Assembly (NCBI GenBank): GCA_003241825.1
Contig: QBLX01000015.1
Location: 6,350 to 42,481 of the forward strand
DNA from: Alphaproteobacteria bacterium
GTDB taxonomy: Bacteria; Pseudomonadota; Alphaproteobacteria; Caulobacterales; Caulobacteraceae
Direction of reading: 5' to 3'
Length of the DNA: 36,132 nucleotides
The notes beneath the pieces are model-generated. The model had not been told where the DNA came from. It saw only the letters and a list, made by a program, of their open reading frames with translations, and made no database searches. Shown one piece after another: positions 22,514 through 31,185 of this stretch. A program made the translations under genes and the position numbers. Position 1 is the stretch's first letter; every line of letters starts with the position of its first letter.

Positions 22514-24178
22514 CTAGTCTTTCTGGTTGTCCACGCCGGAGCCCATGGCCTCGGCCGGCGACGATATCGTGGTCTCTTCAGTGATATCGATGCCCTTGGC
22601 AAGCTTCGAGTGGGCAAAGCCGTAGACGGCATAGATGGCAGCACCGACCGCGGCATAGCAGGCCAGGATTGTCAGCGGGATCGTATTGCCATCCAGGGCA
22701 TGCTGGACCATTGGCCAGAAGTTAAACCCGGCCAGGCACAAACAGGCCACGATCCCTGCACCCGCCGTCCAGACACCGCCGGGCACCTTGAACGGACGCT
22801 CCATCTCGGGGTGTTTGATGCGCAGGAAGATCACGCTCAGGCATACGATCGAGAAGGCAACTGCCGTGCCGAGCGAAACCAGATCACCGAGGATCGAGAT
22901 CGGCAGGAAGGACGCCGCAACAGCGATCATGACGCCGAGCAGGATCGTGCCGATCCAGGGCGTCCGGAACTTTGGATGGATTACGGCAAAGGCGCGGGGC
23001 AGGAGCCCGTCCCGCGCCATCGTGTAGAAGATGCGCGTCTGGCCGTAGCAGAGGACCAGCATGACCGAGGTGAGGCCGGTGATGGCACCGATCTTGATCA
23101 GGAAGCTGATGAGGTTCAGCTCACCGGTCGGGGACGATGCGAGGGGAACATTGGCCCATTCCAGACCCATCCGGTCGATCGCAACGGCGACGGGAGCGGG
23201 GCTGGCCAGTTCGAGGTAGGGGACGACCCCGGTCATGACCGCTGCTACAGCCATGTAGATCAAAGTACAGACGAAAAGCGCACCCAGAATGCCGATCGGG
23301 ACGTCCTTGGAGGGGTTCTTGGCTTCGGCTGCAGCCGTCGAGACTGCCTCAAAGCCAACGTAGGCAAAGAAGATGATGGAGGCCCCGCGCAGAATACCGT
23401 CGACACCATATTCACCGAACTTGCCGGTCGTGTTCTCGGGGATGAAGGGTACCCAGTTATCCGGGTTCACGTAGCCGATCCCGACTGCAATAAAGGTCAG
23501 AAGAACAACGATCTTGATCACGACGATGATGTTGTTGATCTTGGCTGACTCGCTGACGCCCAGAACCAGCAGGCCGCAGACGGCTGCGATACCGATAGCG
23601 GCGACGAGGTTGAAGGTTCCTGTCAGGGGGAAGCTGCTGCCTGCTTCGGTCACCACGGCCTGAATCAGCGGTGTTGCCAGTGCCGGGCCCTCGCCACCGG
23701 GATACTGAATGGTCGGGAATAGCGATTGCGCGACTCCGAAATCCCCGAGGATGGAGATCACATAGCCTGACCAGCCGACGGCAACGGTTGAGGCCGCAAC
23801 GCCGTATTCCAGCACCAGCAACCAGCCCATTATCCAGGCGAAGACTTCGCCCAGTGTGCCGTAGGCGTAGGTATAGGCCGAACCGGACACCGGCATGGTC
23901 GAGGCAAGCTCTGCATAGCAGAGACCTGCGAGCCCGCAGGCGATGCCGGCTACGACGAAGGACAGCATGATAGCCGGGCCTGCATGAGCCGCAGCGACCT
24001 GGCCTGTCAGCACGAAGATGCCGGCCCCGATGATCGCTCCGATCCCGAGGCTCATCAGATTGATCGGGCCCAGAGTCCGTTTCAGCTCGCTCTTGGCGGC
24101 TTCCTTCTGGATCTGGACAACGGATTTCTTGAGGAAGAGCTGGTTCTGGCCCGCCCCTACGCCTTTTTTAGCCGACAA
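22514..24178 (-). CDS. APC-superfamily amino acid permease (cationic amino acid transporter-like)
   Basis: A 554-residue APC transporter with about 12-14 helices. The first unwound helix carries GIGAIIGAGIFVLTG (46-60), the substrate-binding signature; also seen are CYAELASTMPVSGSAYTYAY, the long FFAYVGFEAVSTAAAEAKNPSKDVPIGI, and YGQTRIFYTMARDGLLP. These resemble the CAT/YfnA-YhdG group, which move amino acids with protons; the substrate is unknown. The start is TTG with AAGGGG about 8 bases upstream; no in-frame ATG lies before the conserved region. It is divergent from hrpB across 167 bases containing two inverted repeats, and ends at a shared bidirectional terminator. Confidence 0.9.
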   Translation of the reverse strand: MSAKKGVGAGQNQLFLKKSVVQIQKEAAKSELKRTLGPINLMSLGIGAIIGAGIFVLTGQVAAAHAGPAIMLSFVVAGIACGLAGLCYAELASTMPVSGSAYTYAYGTLGEVFAWIMGWLLVLEYGVAASTVAVGWSGYVISILGDFGVAQSLFPTIQYPGGEGPALATPLIQAVVTEAGSSFPLTGTFNLVAAIGIAAVCGLLVLGVSESAKINNIIVVIKIVVLLTFIAVGIGYVNPDNWVPFIPENTTGKFGEYGVDGILRGASIIFFAYVGFEAVSTAAAEAKNPSKDVPIGILGALFVCTLIYMAVAAVMTGVVPYLELASPAPVAVAIDRMGLEWANVPLASSPTGELNLISFLIKIGAITGLTSVMLVLCYGQTRIFYTMARDGLLPRAFAVIHPKFRTPWIGTILLGVMIAVAASFLPISILGDLVSLGTAVAFSIVCLSVIFLRIKHPEMERPFKVPGGVWTAGAGIVACLCLAGFNFWPMVQHALDGNTIPLTILACYAAVGAAIYAVYGFAHSKLAKGIDITEETTISSPAEAMGSGVDNQKD

Positions 24179-24241
24179 AGTCGTGCCCCTTGATACGGCG
24201 AACCCTCCCCGGGCCGCCTTCCTGCGCGGACGCTAGCGATG

Positions 24242-24259
24242 GTTGCTGCAACGCGCAAC
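24242..24259. promoter_or_regulatory. overlapping GCAA/TTGC inverted repeats upstream of the permease
   Basis: GTTGC-T-GCAAC (24242-24252) is a perfect odd palindrome, followed at once by GCGCAAC, which gives a second GCAAC half-site. It lies 64 bases before the permease start. Possible operator; no regulator recognised. Confidence 0.3.
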
Positions 24260-24298
24260 GCGGTTTCCGGTCAGTGAACACCGCAGGGCCCTTTCGTG

Positions 24299-24322
24299 AG
24301 CCACTTTTCGCTCCGAGTGGCT
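24299..24322. promoter_or_regulatory. inverted repeat AGCCACT-N10-AGTGGCT upstream of hrpB
   Basis: Perfect 7-bp arms with a 10-base centre end 23 bases before the hrpB GTG start. It may be a 5' leader hairpin or an operator. Confidence 0.3.
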
Positions 24323-24345
24323 TCGATTTACGCTAGTTCGGCATT

Positions 24346-26787
24346 GTGACCCTGCCCATTCACGCCATTCTCGAAAGCCTCAAGGCGGCCATCGCCGGGA
24401 ACCCTGCGGTCGTGCTTGCTGCGCCACCCGGTGCCGGCAAGACAACGGTCGTGCCGCTGGCGCTGCTTGATCAGGCCTGGCTCGGTGACCGGAAGGTTCT
24501 TGTGCTTGAACCCCGCCGCCTCGCAGCCCGGGCTGCCGCAGAGCGGATGGCGCAGGCGCTGGGAGAAAAGGCCGGCGACACGGTGGGCTACCGGACGCGG
24601 CTGCAGAGCCGTATCGGGCCGACCACGAGGATTGAGGTCGTCACCGAAGGTGTCTTTACTCGCATGATCCTGGACGATCCTGCTCTTGAAGGGATCGGGG
24701 CCGTCCTCTTCGACGAGTTTCACGAACGCAGCCTGGATGCTGATCTGGGGCTGGCGCTGGCGCGCGAGAGCCAATCGCTGCTGCGCGATGATCTCAAGCT
24801 GATCGTGATGTCGGCCACGCTGGACATCGCCGGTGTGTCCCGTCTGCTGGCCCAGGTCGATGGCAAGCCGGCACCTGTGATTGAGGCCGAAGGGCGCATG
24901 TTTCCGGTCGAGACCCTGTATGCGGGTCGCAATCCGGTCGAGCGACTGGAGGACGCAGTGGCCCGCGCGTGCCTGACGGCGCTGGCTGATCAGCCCGGGT
25001 CGATCCTCGTCTTTCTGCCGGGACAAGGAGAAATTCACCGTTCGGCCCAGCGTCTGAAGGAACGGTTGCGCGATCCGCGGGTGGACGTCGTGCCTCTGTA
25101 TGGAGCGCTGGACAAGGGGGAGCAGGATCGTGCGCTGGAACCCGCGCCGATGGGGCGGCGCAAGATTGTTCTGGCCACGTCGGTGGCAGAAACCAGTCTG
25201 ACCATCCAGGGCGTTCGCGTTGTGATCGACAGTGGTCTGTCGCGAGTACCCAGGTACGAACCCTCAAGCGGCCTCACACGACTGGCCACCGTACGGGTCA
25301 GCCGATCATCCGCCGAGCAGCGGCGCGGACGGGCAGGTCGCACCGAGCCGGGCGTCTGCTATCGCCTTTGGGAAGAGGAAGCGACGCGTGGACTGGTTCA
25401 CCATCAGCGGCCCGAAATCCTCGAGACCGATCTGACCGCTTTTGCGCTCGACCTTGCGCGTTGGGGTGCGCGATCAACGGAGGGGCTGGCCTTGCTGGAC
25501 GCGCCGCCTGCCGGGGCCCTGGCAGAGGCGCGCGTTGTCCTGTCTCGACTGAATGCGCTGAATCCGGATGGGGGGCTTACATCGCACGGTCGTCGTCTCA
25601 CCCGCATCCCTCTGCCACCTCGGCTGGCTCACCTGGTGGCTTTTGCGTCGGATGCGGGCGATGCGAAGCTGGGCGCGCAGGTGGCAGCCGTGCTCAGCGA
25701 GCCCGGACTGGGCGGAAACGACACCGATATCCGCGACCGTTTGCGAGGCTTCGAGCGCGACCGCAGCATGCGCGCCAGCGATGCCCGCAAGCTGGCCGAG
25801 CGCTGGGCCCGGGCTGCTGGCGGGGGGCAGGGCGGTGTGGTCGATCCGGGCATTCTTCTGGCCGAAGCCTTTCCCGAACGCGTCGCCCGGGCGCGGGGCA
25901 AGTCGGGTGAAGTCCTGCTGGCCTCCGGGCGCGGAGCCTTCGTCGACGGGACAGATGCCTTGGCCGCCGAGCCCTGGCTGGCAGTTGCCGACCTGGGCGG
26001 AGGCGATGCCCGCGATCGCATCCGGCTGGCCGCACCGGTCGACCCCGCTTCCCTGGAACAGCACCTGACCGTCGAGGACCGACTGTCCCGCGTACCTTCG
26101 GGGCGTCTGGTCATGCGCCGGATCCGTCGTTTCGGGGCCATCGTGTTTGACGAGAGGGTGACTGGAACGCCAGACCGTACGGCGATTACGGCTGCGCTGA
26201 AGGCCGAGATCGAGGTCGACGGTCTCGCAGGACTGAACTGGGGCGAACGATCCGCCGGGCTACGGTCACGGCTGGCCTTTCTGCACGCCCAGGATCCAGG
26301 CTGGCCGGATGTTGGCGATGCCGGATTGATGCAGGAGCGTGAAGCGTGGCTCTGGCCTTTGCTGCATGAGGTCCAGTCGCTCGGGGCACTGTCAGACGCC
26401 GCGCTCGAGCTGGGATTGCGCGCCTTGATTCCCTGGGATCGGCAGCGTGCGCTGGATCAACTCGCCCCCGCGCGGCTGGCCACGCCTCTGGGCAGTGCGA
26501 TGATCAACTATTCAGCGGATGGCGGACCACGGGTCGATATCCGTGTGCAGGAACTGTTCGGGGTCGTCACGCACCCGAGCGTGATGGAGGGACGCGTTTT
26601 GCTGACCTTGGCCCTGCTGTCGCCTGCACGTCGCCCGATCCAGATGACGAGGGACCTTCCAGGGTTCTGGGGCGGGTCATGGAAGGATGTCCGATCCGAG
26701 ATGCGGGGCCGTTACCCCCGTCACCCGTGGCCTGAAAATCCGGCGGAGGCTCCCGCCACCAACCGGGTCAAGCCACGGGGGAGTTAG
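24346..26787 (+). CDS. hrpB: ATP-dependent RNA helicase HrpB
   Basis: An 813-residue DExH helicase, full length for HrpB. Motifs in order are Walker A APPGAGKTT (26-34), motif Ia LEPRRLAARAAAER, motif II DEFHERSLDADLG (DEFH at 123-126), motif III SATLD (156-160), motif V TSVAETSLTIQGVRVVIDSG, and motif VI QRRGRAGRTEPGVCYRLW. The HrpB-specific C-terminal domain follows, ending near FWGGSWKDVRSEMRGRYPRHPWPE. It is a putative RNA/RNP-remodelling helicase. GTG start. Its stop is 2 bases from the convergent Host_attach stop. Confidence 0.95.
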   Translation: MTLPIHAILESLKAAIAGNPAVVLAAPPGAGKTTVVPLALLDQAWLGDRKVLVLEPRRLAARAAAERMAQALGEKAGDTVGYRTRLQSRIGPTTRIEVVTEGVFTRMILDDPALEGIGAVLFDEFHERSLDADLGLALARESQSLLRDDLKLIVMSATLDIAGVSRLLAQVDGKPAPVIEAEGRMFPVETLYAGRNPVERLEDAVARACLTALADQPGSILVFLPGQGEIHRSAQRLKERLRDPRVDVVPLYGALDKGEQDRALEPAPMGRRKIVLATSVAETSLTIQGVRVVIDSGLSRVPRYEPSSGLTRLATVRVSRSSAEQRRGRAGRTEPGVCYRLWEEEATRGLVHHQRPEILETDLTAFALDLARWGARSTEGLALLDAPPAGALAEARVVLSRLNALNPDGGLTSHGRRLTRIPLPPRLAHLVAFASDAGDAKLGAQVAAVLSEPGLGGNDTDIRDRLRGFERDRSMRASDARKLAERWARAAGGGQGGVVDPGILLAEAFPERVARARGKSGEVLLASGRGAFVDGTDALAAEPWLAVADLGGGDARDRIRLAAPVDPASLEQHLTVEDRLSRVPSGRLVMRRIRRFGAIVFDERVTGTPDRTAITAALKAEIEVDGLAGLNWGERSAGLRSRLAFLHAQDPGWPDVGDAGLMQEREAWLWPLLHEVQSLGALSDAALELGLRALIPWDRQRALDQLAPARLATPLGSAMINYSADGGPRVDIRVQELFGVVTHPSVMEGRVLLTLALLSPARRPIQMTRDLPGFWGGSWKDVRSEMRGRYPRHPWPENPAEAPATNRVKPRGS

Positions 26788-26789
26788 GG

Positions 26790-27188
26790 TCAGGCCTTCT
26801 GGATGGCTGTTTCGATGTCTTCCGTCGAGTGGCCCGTCAGGTCCTTGGCGATTTCGCCCACGAGCCTGGACTCGGTCTGTTTGTGCCAGCCCTTGCGAAG
26901 TTGACCGAGAGTCTTGGGTGCAGCGATGACCAGAAGGTTGTCCACCTTGCCGTTCAGGACGCGGGCGTTGATGGCGTTGGCAACGCCGACCGCGAATCCG
27001 TCCTCGGCCTGGGTGTCATTGTCAGGGTTGGCACCGCTCGACTGACGGCCGGACGCGCCTGAAGCCCGCTCTTCGATCGCTCCGACGGACAGGGCCTTCA
27101 GCTTGATATCGGCATGGCCGATGTTCTCGAACAGCTGGAGCTTTTCGCCGTCGACGATGGCGACGAGCGTGCCTGTTGGGATGATCAT
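26790..27188 (-). CDS. Host_attach family protein
   Basis: A 132-residue protein of the Host_attach family ('protein required for attachment to host cells', an eRF1-like small domain). Recognisable pieces are IPTGTLVAIVDGEKLQLFEN at the N-terminus, a polar linker rich in Ser/Gly/Asp, then ARVLNGKVDNLLVIAAPKTLGQLRKGWHKQTESRLVGEIAKDLTGHS, the conserved core. The name comes from an early report in rhizobia-type bacteria; the biochemical role is unknown and free-living bacteria also carry it. The Shine-Dalgarno AAGGAG sits 7 bases before the ATG but most of it is in the stem of a hairpin. It follows the SpoU methyltransferase by 57 bases. Confidence 0.85.
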   Translation of the reverse strand: MIIPTGTLVAIVDGEKLQLFENIGHADIKLKALSVGAIEERASGASGRQSSGANPDNDTQAEDGFAVGVANAINARVLNGKVDNLLVIAAPKTLGQLRKGWHKQTESRLVGEIAKDLTGHSTEDIETAIQKA

Positions 27189-27192
27189 GGAG

Positions 27193-27214
27193 TGTCTCCT
27201 TGTGCGTGGAGACA
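27193..27214 (-). promoter_or_regulatory. hairpin sequestering the Host_attach ribosome-binding site
   Basis: On the minus-strand transcript, TGTCTCC-N8-GGAGACA forms a perfect 7-bp stem directly before the Host_attach gene. The 3' arm contains the GGAG of its AAGGAG Shine-Dalgarno; the ATG follows 4 bases after the stem. This is the geometry of RNA thermometers and of translation-blocked intercistronic sites. Confidence 0.5.
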
Positions 27215-27245
27215 GCTCAACGGGTGGGACGACCCGCGGTTGCTC

Positions 27246-28070
27246 TCAAACCTGTGCGAAGGCGTCGCTGACTGCATAAATCATGACGCCGGTGGCGACC
27301 GCAAGGTTCAGGCTGTCCGCGCGCCCGCGCATCGGGATCTTGACGTTGACGTCACAGGCGCTGGCGAGCGTGTCCGTCAGGCCGGCCTGCTCGTTGCCCA
27401 TCAGGATGAGGGTCGGGGCCGTAAGCGGAGCGTCTCGATAGCCAAGGGTGGCGTCGAGCCGCGTGCCGATCACGCTGCCTGTCCATTTGGCCCTCCAGTC
27501 GAGGAAGGCTTCTGATGTCGCGCGCGCGATCGCGACCGCGAAAACCGAACCCATGGTCGCCCGGACGGCCTCGACCGAGAACGGGTCGACGCAGTCGCCG
27601 ATCAGGATCACGCCGCCGCAGCCGGCAGCGTCTGCCGTGCGAATAATGGTGCCTAGGTTGCCGGGATCGCGGACCTGTTCCAGCGCGACCCAGCAGGACG
27701 CGGCGGCCGGCTCGATATCGTCAAGGCGAGTGAAGACCTGCTCGAACACAGCCAGCACCGTCTGGGGATTCTCGCGACGGCTGATTTTCTCGAGAATGGG
27801 GTGAGTGACAGTCACAACGTCGCCACCGGTGCGTCGTGTTTCCTGGATGGCCCGGTCAAGCACGGGGTGTGCGCGCGCATCCATGCCAACCAGCAAGGTC
27901 GTTGGGGTCCGGCCCTGGTCTAGCGCCTCGCCGATGAATTTCAGGCCCTCGGCGAGAAACAGGCCGGTTGCCTCGCGCTCCTTGCGCATGTGCAGCGCAC
28001 GCACGGCCTTGACCGTCTCGTTGGTCAGGGAGGTAATCAATCGCCCCTGATCCGGCGGATAGGCACTCAT
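27246..28070 (-). CDS. SpoU/TrmH-family RNA 2'-O-methyltransferase
   Basis: A 274-residue SPOUT methyltransferase: N-terminal substrate-binding domain (ITSLTNETVKAVRALHMRKEREATGLFLAEG), then the trefoil-knot catalytic domain with motif 1 EQVRDPGNLGTIIRTADA, motif 2 LILMGNEQAGLT and motif 3 KIPMRGRADSLNLAVATGVMIY. It methylates a ribose 2'-OH in rRNA or tRNA with SAM; the target cannot be read from sequence, and RlmB/TsnR-type 23S sites are plausible. I start at the ATG that overlaps the preceding methyltransferase stop (ATGA); a GTG three codons upstream is the alternative. Confidence 0.9.
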   Translation of the reverse strand: MSAYPPDQGRLITSLTNETVKAVRALHMRKEREATGLFLAEGLKFIGEALDQGRTPTTLLVGMDARAHPVLDRAIQETRRTGGDVVTVTHPILEKISRRENPQTVLAVFEQVFTRLDDIEPAAASCWVALEQVRDPGNLGTIIRTADAAGCGGVILIGDCVDPFSVEAVRATMGSVFAVAIARATSEAFLDWRAKWTGSVIGTRLDATLGYRDAPLTAPTLILMGNEQAGLTDTLASACDVNVKIPMRGRADSLNLAVATGVMIYAVSDAFAQV

Positions 28071-28951
28071 GCCGACCACCGTGCAAAGAAGCTGAGGCCT
28101 ATCGCGCGAGCCTCCGGTCCGTCTTCCGACAGAGCCAGTTCGCCCCAGTCGACACGCCCGCCACGATTGCCGATGGCCTCGCGCATCAGATGGGCGAGCG
28201 AGATGCCCGAGATCCTTGCAGCGTAGGCATTCAGCAGCAGGAAGTCGGCATCATCAGCCAGAAGGGCCGCGCAGTCTTTCAGCAGACCTGGCATGTCCTC
28301 GAACAGTCGCCAGACCTCACCATCAGGGCCACGCCCGTATTTGGGCGGGTCCAGAATAATGCCCTGATACTTCGACCCCCGCCGGACCTCGCGCGCAACA
28401 TATTTGCGGGCGTCCTCGACGATCCAGCGGATGGGCGCGTCGGCCATGCCGGAATGGCCAGCGTTCTCGCGCGCCCATGCCACCGATTTCTTGGAGGCAT
28501 CGACGTGAGTGACCTCGGCGCCGGCAGCGGCGCAGGCCAGGGATGCGACCCCGGTGTAGCCAAACAGGTTGAGGACACGAGGTGCTGAGGGGCGGCTGGA
28601 GGCGCTATTGCGGATCGTCCGATCCAGCCACTGCCAGTTCGCTGCCTGTTCCGGGAAGAAGGCGAGGTGGCGGAAGGGTGTAAATCGCCCCGTGAACCGG
28701 GCATCGCCCCAGGCCAGCGGAAATGTCTCGATCGGCTTTCCGGCAAAGCGCCAGCGCCCGGATTCGTCCTCATCGTCCGGATCAAAGACGGCGTCGGCGC
28801 GGGCAAAGGCATCCGGGTCGCGCGGCGACCACCAGCACTGAGGCTCGGGCCGCACCACAGTGTAGGGGCCATAGCGCTCGAGCTTCCGGCCGCCACCACT
28901 GTCCAGCAGGGCGTAGTCTGGCCAGGCCGTGGTCAGCAGTGTTTCTGGCAT
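28067..28951 (-). CDS. class I SAM-dependent methyltransferase (RlmI-like)
   Basis: A 294-residue Rossmann-fold methyltransferase. SAM motif I is VLNLFGYTGVASLACAAAGA, followed by VTHVDASKKSVAWARENA (motif II acidic residue) and the catalytic loop IILDPPKYGRGPDGEVW. This DPPK-type loop and layout resemble RlmI/RlmK-type rRNA cytosine-5 methyltransferases, but the N-terminal PUA domain of RlmI is missing, so the substrate is open. The start is uncertain: ATG at 28951 (MPETLLTTAWPDY) or ATG at 28972; neither has a clear Shine-Dalgarno. It overlaps the SpoU gene by ATGA, so two methyltransferases are likely co-expressed. Confidence 0.85.
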   Translation of the reverse strand: MPETLLTTAWPDYALLDSGGGRKLERYGPYTVVRPEPQCWWSPRDPDAFARADAVFDPDDEDESGRWRFAGKPIETFPLAWGDARFTGRFTPFRHLAFFPEQAANWQWLDRTIRNSASSRPSAPRVLNLFGYTGVASLACAAAGAEVTHVDASKKSVAWARENAGHSGMADAPIRWIVEDARKYVAREVRRGSKYQGIILDPPKYGRGPDGEVWRLFEDMPGLLKDCAALLADDADFLLLNAYAARISGISLAHLMREAIGNRGGRVDWGELALSEDGPEARAIGLSFFARWSA

Positions 28952-28988
28952 GGGCGACAAAACTGGAGGCATGGCGCTGATTAGGCGG

Positions 28989-30398
28989 TCAGACGACCTG
29001 TCGTCCAGCGTGCTCGCAACTGACGTCGACTTGAACCGGATCTGGCCGGTGACGGGTCTTGTCCCAGGTAAAGGGCTCGACGACGACCCGCCAGGCTGCA
29101 TGGGCAAAGGCCAGGGTCAGCAGGGACCAGTAAACAGGGCTCATCATCATGTCGTTGGCGCTGTAGGGCACGCCCGCACGACGCGCGCCGATCTGTCCAC
29201 TCAGCCAGGCGGCTGCCGTGCCGAGGATCATGACACTGACAGCGAACGCAGGCGGCATCGGCGACAGCCCGGCCAGAGCCGAGATCAGGACTGTGGCCAC
29301 CAGCCAGCTGACTGCCAGGGCATGAATGCCTGCCGATGCCAGTGTGCCGCCTATGGTCAGGGCCAGCGCCCCCATCCCCGCAGGCCCCAGACCGCACAGG
29401 GTGCGAGAATGGACGCCCCAGGTCTGCATGAAGCCCTTGAGCCAGCGCGTTCGTTGCGGGAGCCAGTCCTCGAGCGCGTTCGGAGGCACCTCATGGGTGG
29501 GGGCGGTGATCACGCCCTGGCGCCAGCCCTGCCGCCATAGCCTGAATCCCAGATCGGCATCTTCAGTGACATTGAAAGGGTCCCAGCCGCCGACCTCGCG
29601 CAGGACCCCGGTGCGGAAATGGTTGCTGGTCCCTCCCAGCGGAAAAGGGAGGCCAAGTCTGCTGAGGCCGGGGAGAGTCACTTCGAACAGGGATGCATAT
29701 TCAATGGCAAACTGACGCTGGAGAAACGCATGACCTGGAATGCCGCCGCGGATGCGCAGCGGGGCCTGGAGACAGGCAAGGCGATGATCGGTGCTGGAAG
29801 CAAACCGGGCCACAGCTTCCCGCAACTGGCGTGGGTCGGGGTGATCCTCGGCATCATAGACGGTGAGAAAGTCCCCCGTCGCTCGTCCGAGGCCATGGTT
29901 CAGAGCGCGTGGTTTGGTCATCGGCCTGCCCGGTGGCACGATAACCACATCCAGCCAGTCGGGTCGGGCTGCCGCTTCTGCTGCAGCGAGCGTGGCAGTA
30001 TCGTGGGCCTCTATCAACAACATCCCTTGCAGACGATTCTCGGGATAGTCGATCGCCGCCAGGCGCGAGACGAGTTGGGGGACAACATCCGCTTCATCAT
30101 GCAGGGCGGCAAGGACCGTGTAGGGGGGCGTGTTCGCCTCAGACAGTACGGGGGGCAACGGCAATCCCCTGCTGGCGAGGATCAGCACGATCCTGAAACC
30201 GGCCAGCACGAGAAAGCCGAGCTGGACGGTTACCATGATCACGCCGAGAGTTGGTTGAGGGCACAACCAAAGTCCCCCGAGCAGGGGGCCGAAGACGAGC
30301 AGCACAAACAGCCTTTGAGAGAATGACAGGCTGCGCATCCGGGCGCTGAGTTCGGCCGGTAGCTCTGTGACAATCAATTCATGCGGGTGCCGTCTCAT
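28989..30398 (-). CDS. family 2 membrane glycosyltransferase
   Basis: A 469-residue processive-type GT2 enzyme. Two N-terminal helices (about 28-50, 52-75) precede the GT-A domain with YTVLAALHDEADVV, the DxD-like YDAEDHPDP, the acceptor-site TEDADLGFRLW and the QRTRWLKGFMQTW motif (Q/RxxRW). Three or four helices close the protein. This is the cellulose-synthase/hyaluronan-synthase-like arrangement, in which sugar transfer is coupled to membrane passage. Donor and polymer are unknown; no polysaccharide cluster surrounds it. The start at ATG 30398 is preferred over TTG at 30434. It is divergent from the TetR gene; the methyltransferase follows by 37 bases. Confidence 0.85.
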   Translation of the reverse strand: MRRHPHELIVTELPAELSARMRSLSFSQRLFVLLVFGPLLGGLWLCPQPTLGVIMVTVQLGFLVLAGFRIVLILASRGLPLPPVLSEANTPPYTVLAALHDEADVVPQLVSRLAAIDYPENRLQGMLLIEAHDTATLAAAEAAARPDWLDVVIVPPGRPMTKPRALNHGLGRATGDFLTVYDAEDHPDPRQLREAVARFASSTDHRLACLQAPLRIRGGIPGHAFLQRQFAIEYASLFEVTLPGLSRLGLPFPLGGTSNHFRTGVLREVGGWDPFNVTEDADLGFRLWRQGWRQGVITAPTHEVPPNALEDWLPQRTRWLKGFMQTWGVHSRTLCGLGPAGMGALALTIGGTLASAGIHALAVSWLVATVLISALAGLSPMPPAFAVSVMILGTAAAWLSGQIGARRAGVPYSANDMMMSPVYWSLLTLAFAHAAWRVVVEPFTWDKTRHRPDPVQVDVSCEHAGRQVV

Positions 30399-30540
30399 CA
30401 GCACCCGTCTAGATACGCCTGCGGCAGGGTGCAAGATGTTGGACTTTGCCTTGGCGTTGGCGCGGTCGCGCTAATGTCGCTATTCGTGGCTGGCTTGCGG
30501 CGTATGCATCCAGACCTTGCCAATTCGTGGAGTTTGAGAC

Positions 30541-31185
30541 TTGGCCACCGTTCCCCACGACACGGCTATTGCCTGGGCGCGTTCGGCCCGAAAGCCGAGG
30601 GGCGAAGGTCATTCGCGGCGTGCGGAAATCCTTGTCGCTGCCGAACGCATCTTCGTCGAGCATGGCTATGAGGGTGCAACGATCCGCAAGATCGCCGACG
30701 AGGTCGGTCTGTCCTCGACCGCCCTCTATATCCACTTTGCCGACAAGGAGGCGATCCTCCAGGAAATCTGCCGGACGGCATTCGAGACTTTGATCGCCAC
30801 CAACCGCGATATCCTGGAGGCAACCAGTGCACCGGAAGACCGTTTGAGGCGGATGTTGGCGGCCTATGTCGAGTTCGGCTTTGCCAATCCCAACGCTTAT
30901 CGCCTGATCTATCTGACACGCCCGCTGGAAGCGCGTGATGGTGCAGAAACTGCGGCGCAGAATCTGGGCGCGGAGCTTTTCGGCTCCTTCGCCGATGTGG
31001 TTGAACAGGTTGCGATCGCCGGGCGGTTGAGGACGGACGCAAAGGTCGCGGCCCAGGTCTTCTGGGCCGGTGTCCACGGAATCGTCTCCCTGATCATCAC
31101 CAAGCCTTATTTTCCATGGGCTGACCGAGACGCATTGGTCCAGACGATGACCGACGCCCTGCTCGAAGGCCTCCTGACCTCGTGA
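30541..31185 (+). CDS. TetR-family transcriptional regulator
   Basis: A 214-residue TetR-type repressor. The N-terminal HTH (about 27-75) contains ILVAAERIFVEHGYEGATIRKIADEVGLSSTALYIHFADKEAIL, the family signature; the C-terminal helices (WAGVHGIVSLIITKPYFPW) form the ligand/dimer domain of the WHG type. The start is TTG with GGAG 8 bases upstream. Its TGA overlaps the GTG of the binding-protein gene (GTGA), so it is translated with the ABC importer and may regulate it, itself, or the divergent glycosyltransferase. No operator could be assigned in the 142-base upstream gap. Confidence 0.88.
   Translation: MATVPHDTAIAWARSARKPRGEGHSRRAEILVAAERIFVEHGYEGATIRKIADEVGLSSTALYIHFADKEAILQEICRTAFETLIATNRDILEATSAPEDRLRRMLAAYVEFGFANPNAYRLIYLTRPLEARDGAETAAQNLGAELFGSFADVVEQVAIAGRLRTDAKVAAQVFWAGVHGIVSLIITKPYFPWADRDALVQTMTDALLEGLLTS

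Noticed and set aside
30399-30540. Cobalamin riboswitch or clear TetR operator before the TetR-importer operon
   Set aside because: 142 bases is short for a B12 riboswitch, no B12 box was seen, and no convincing palindrome was found.
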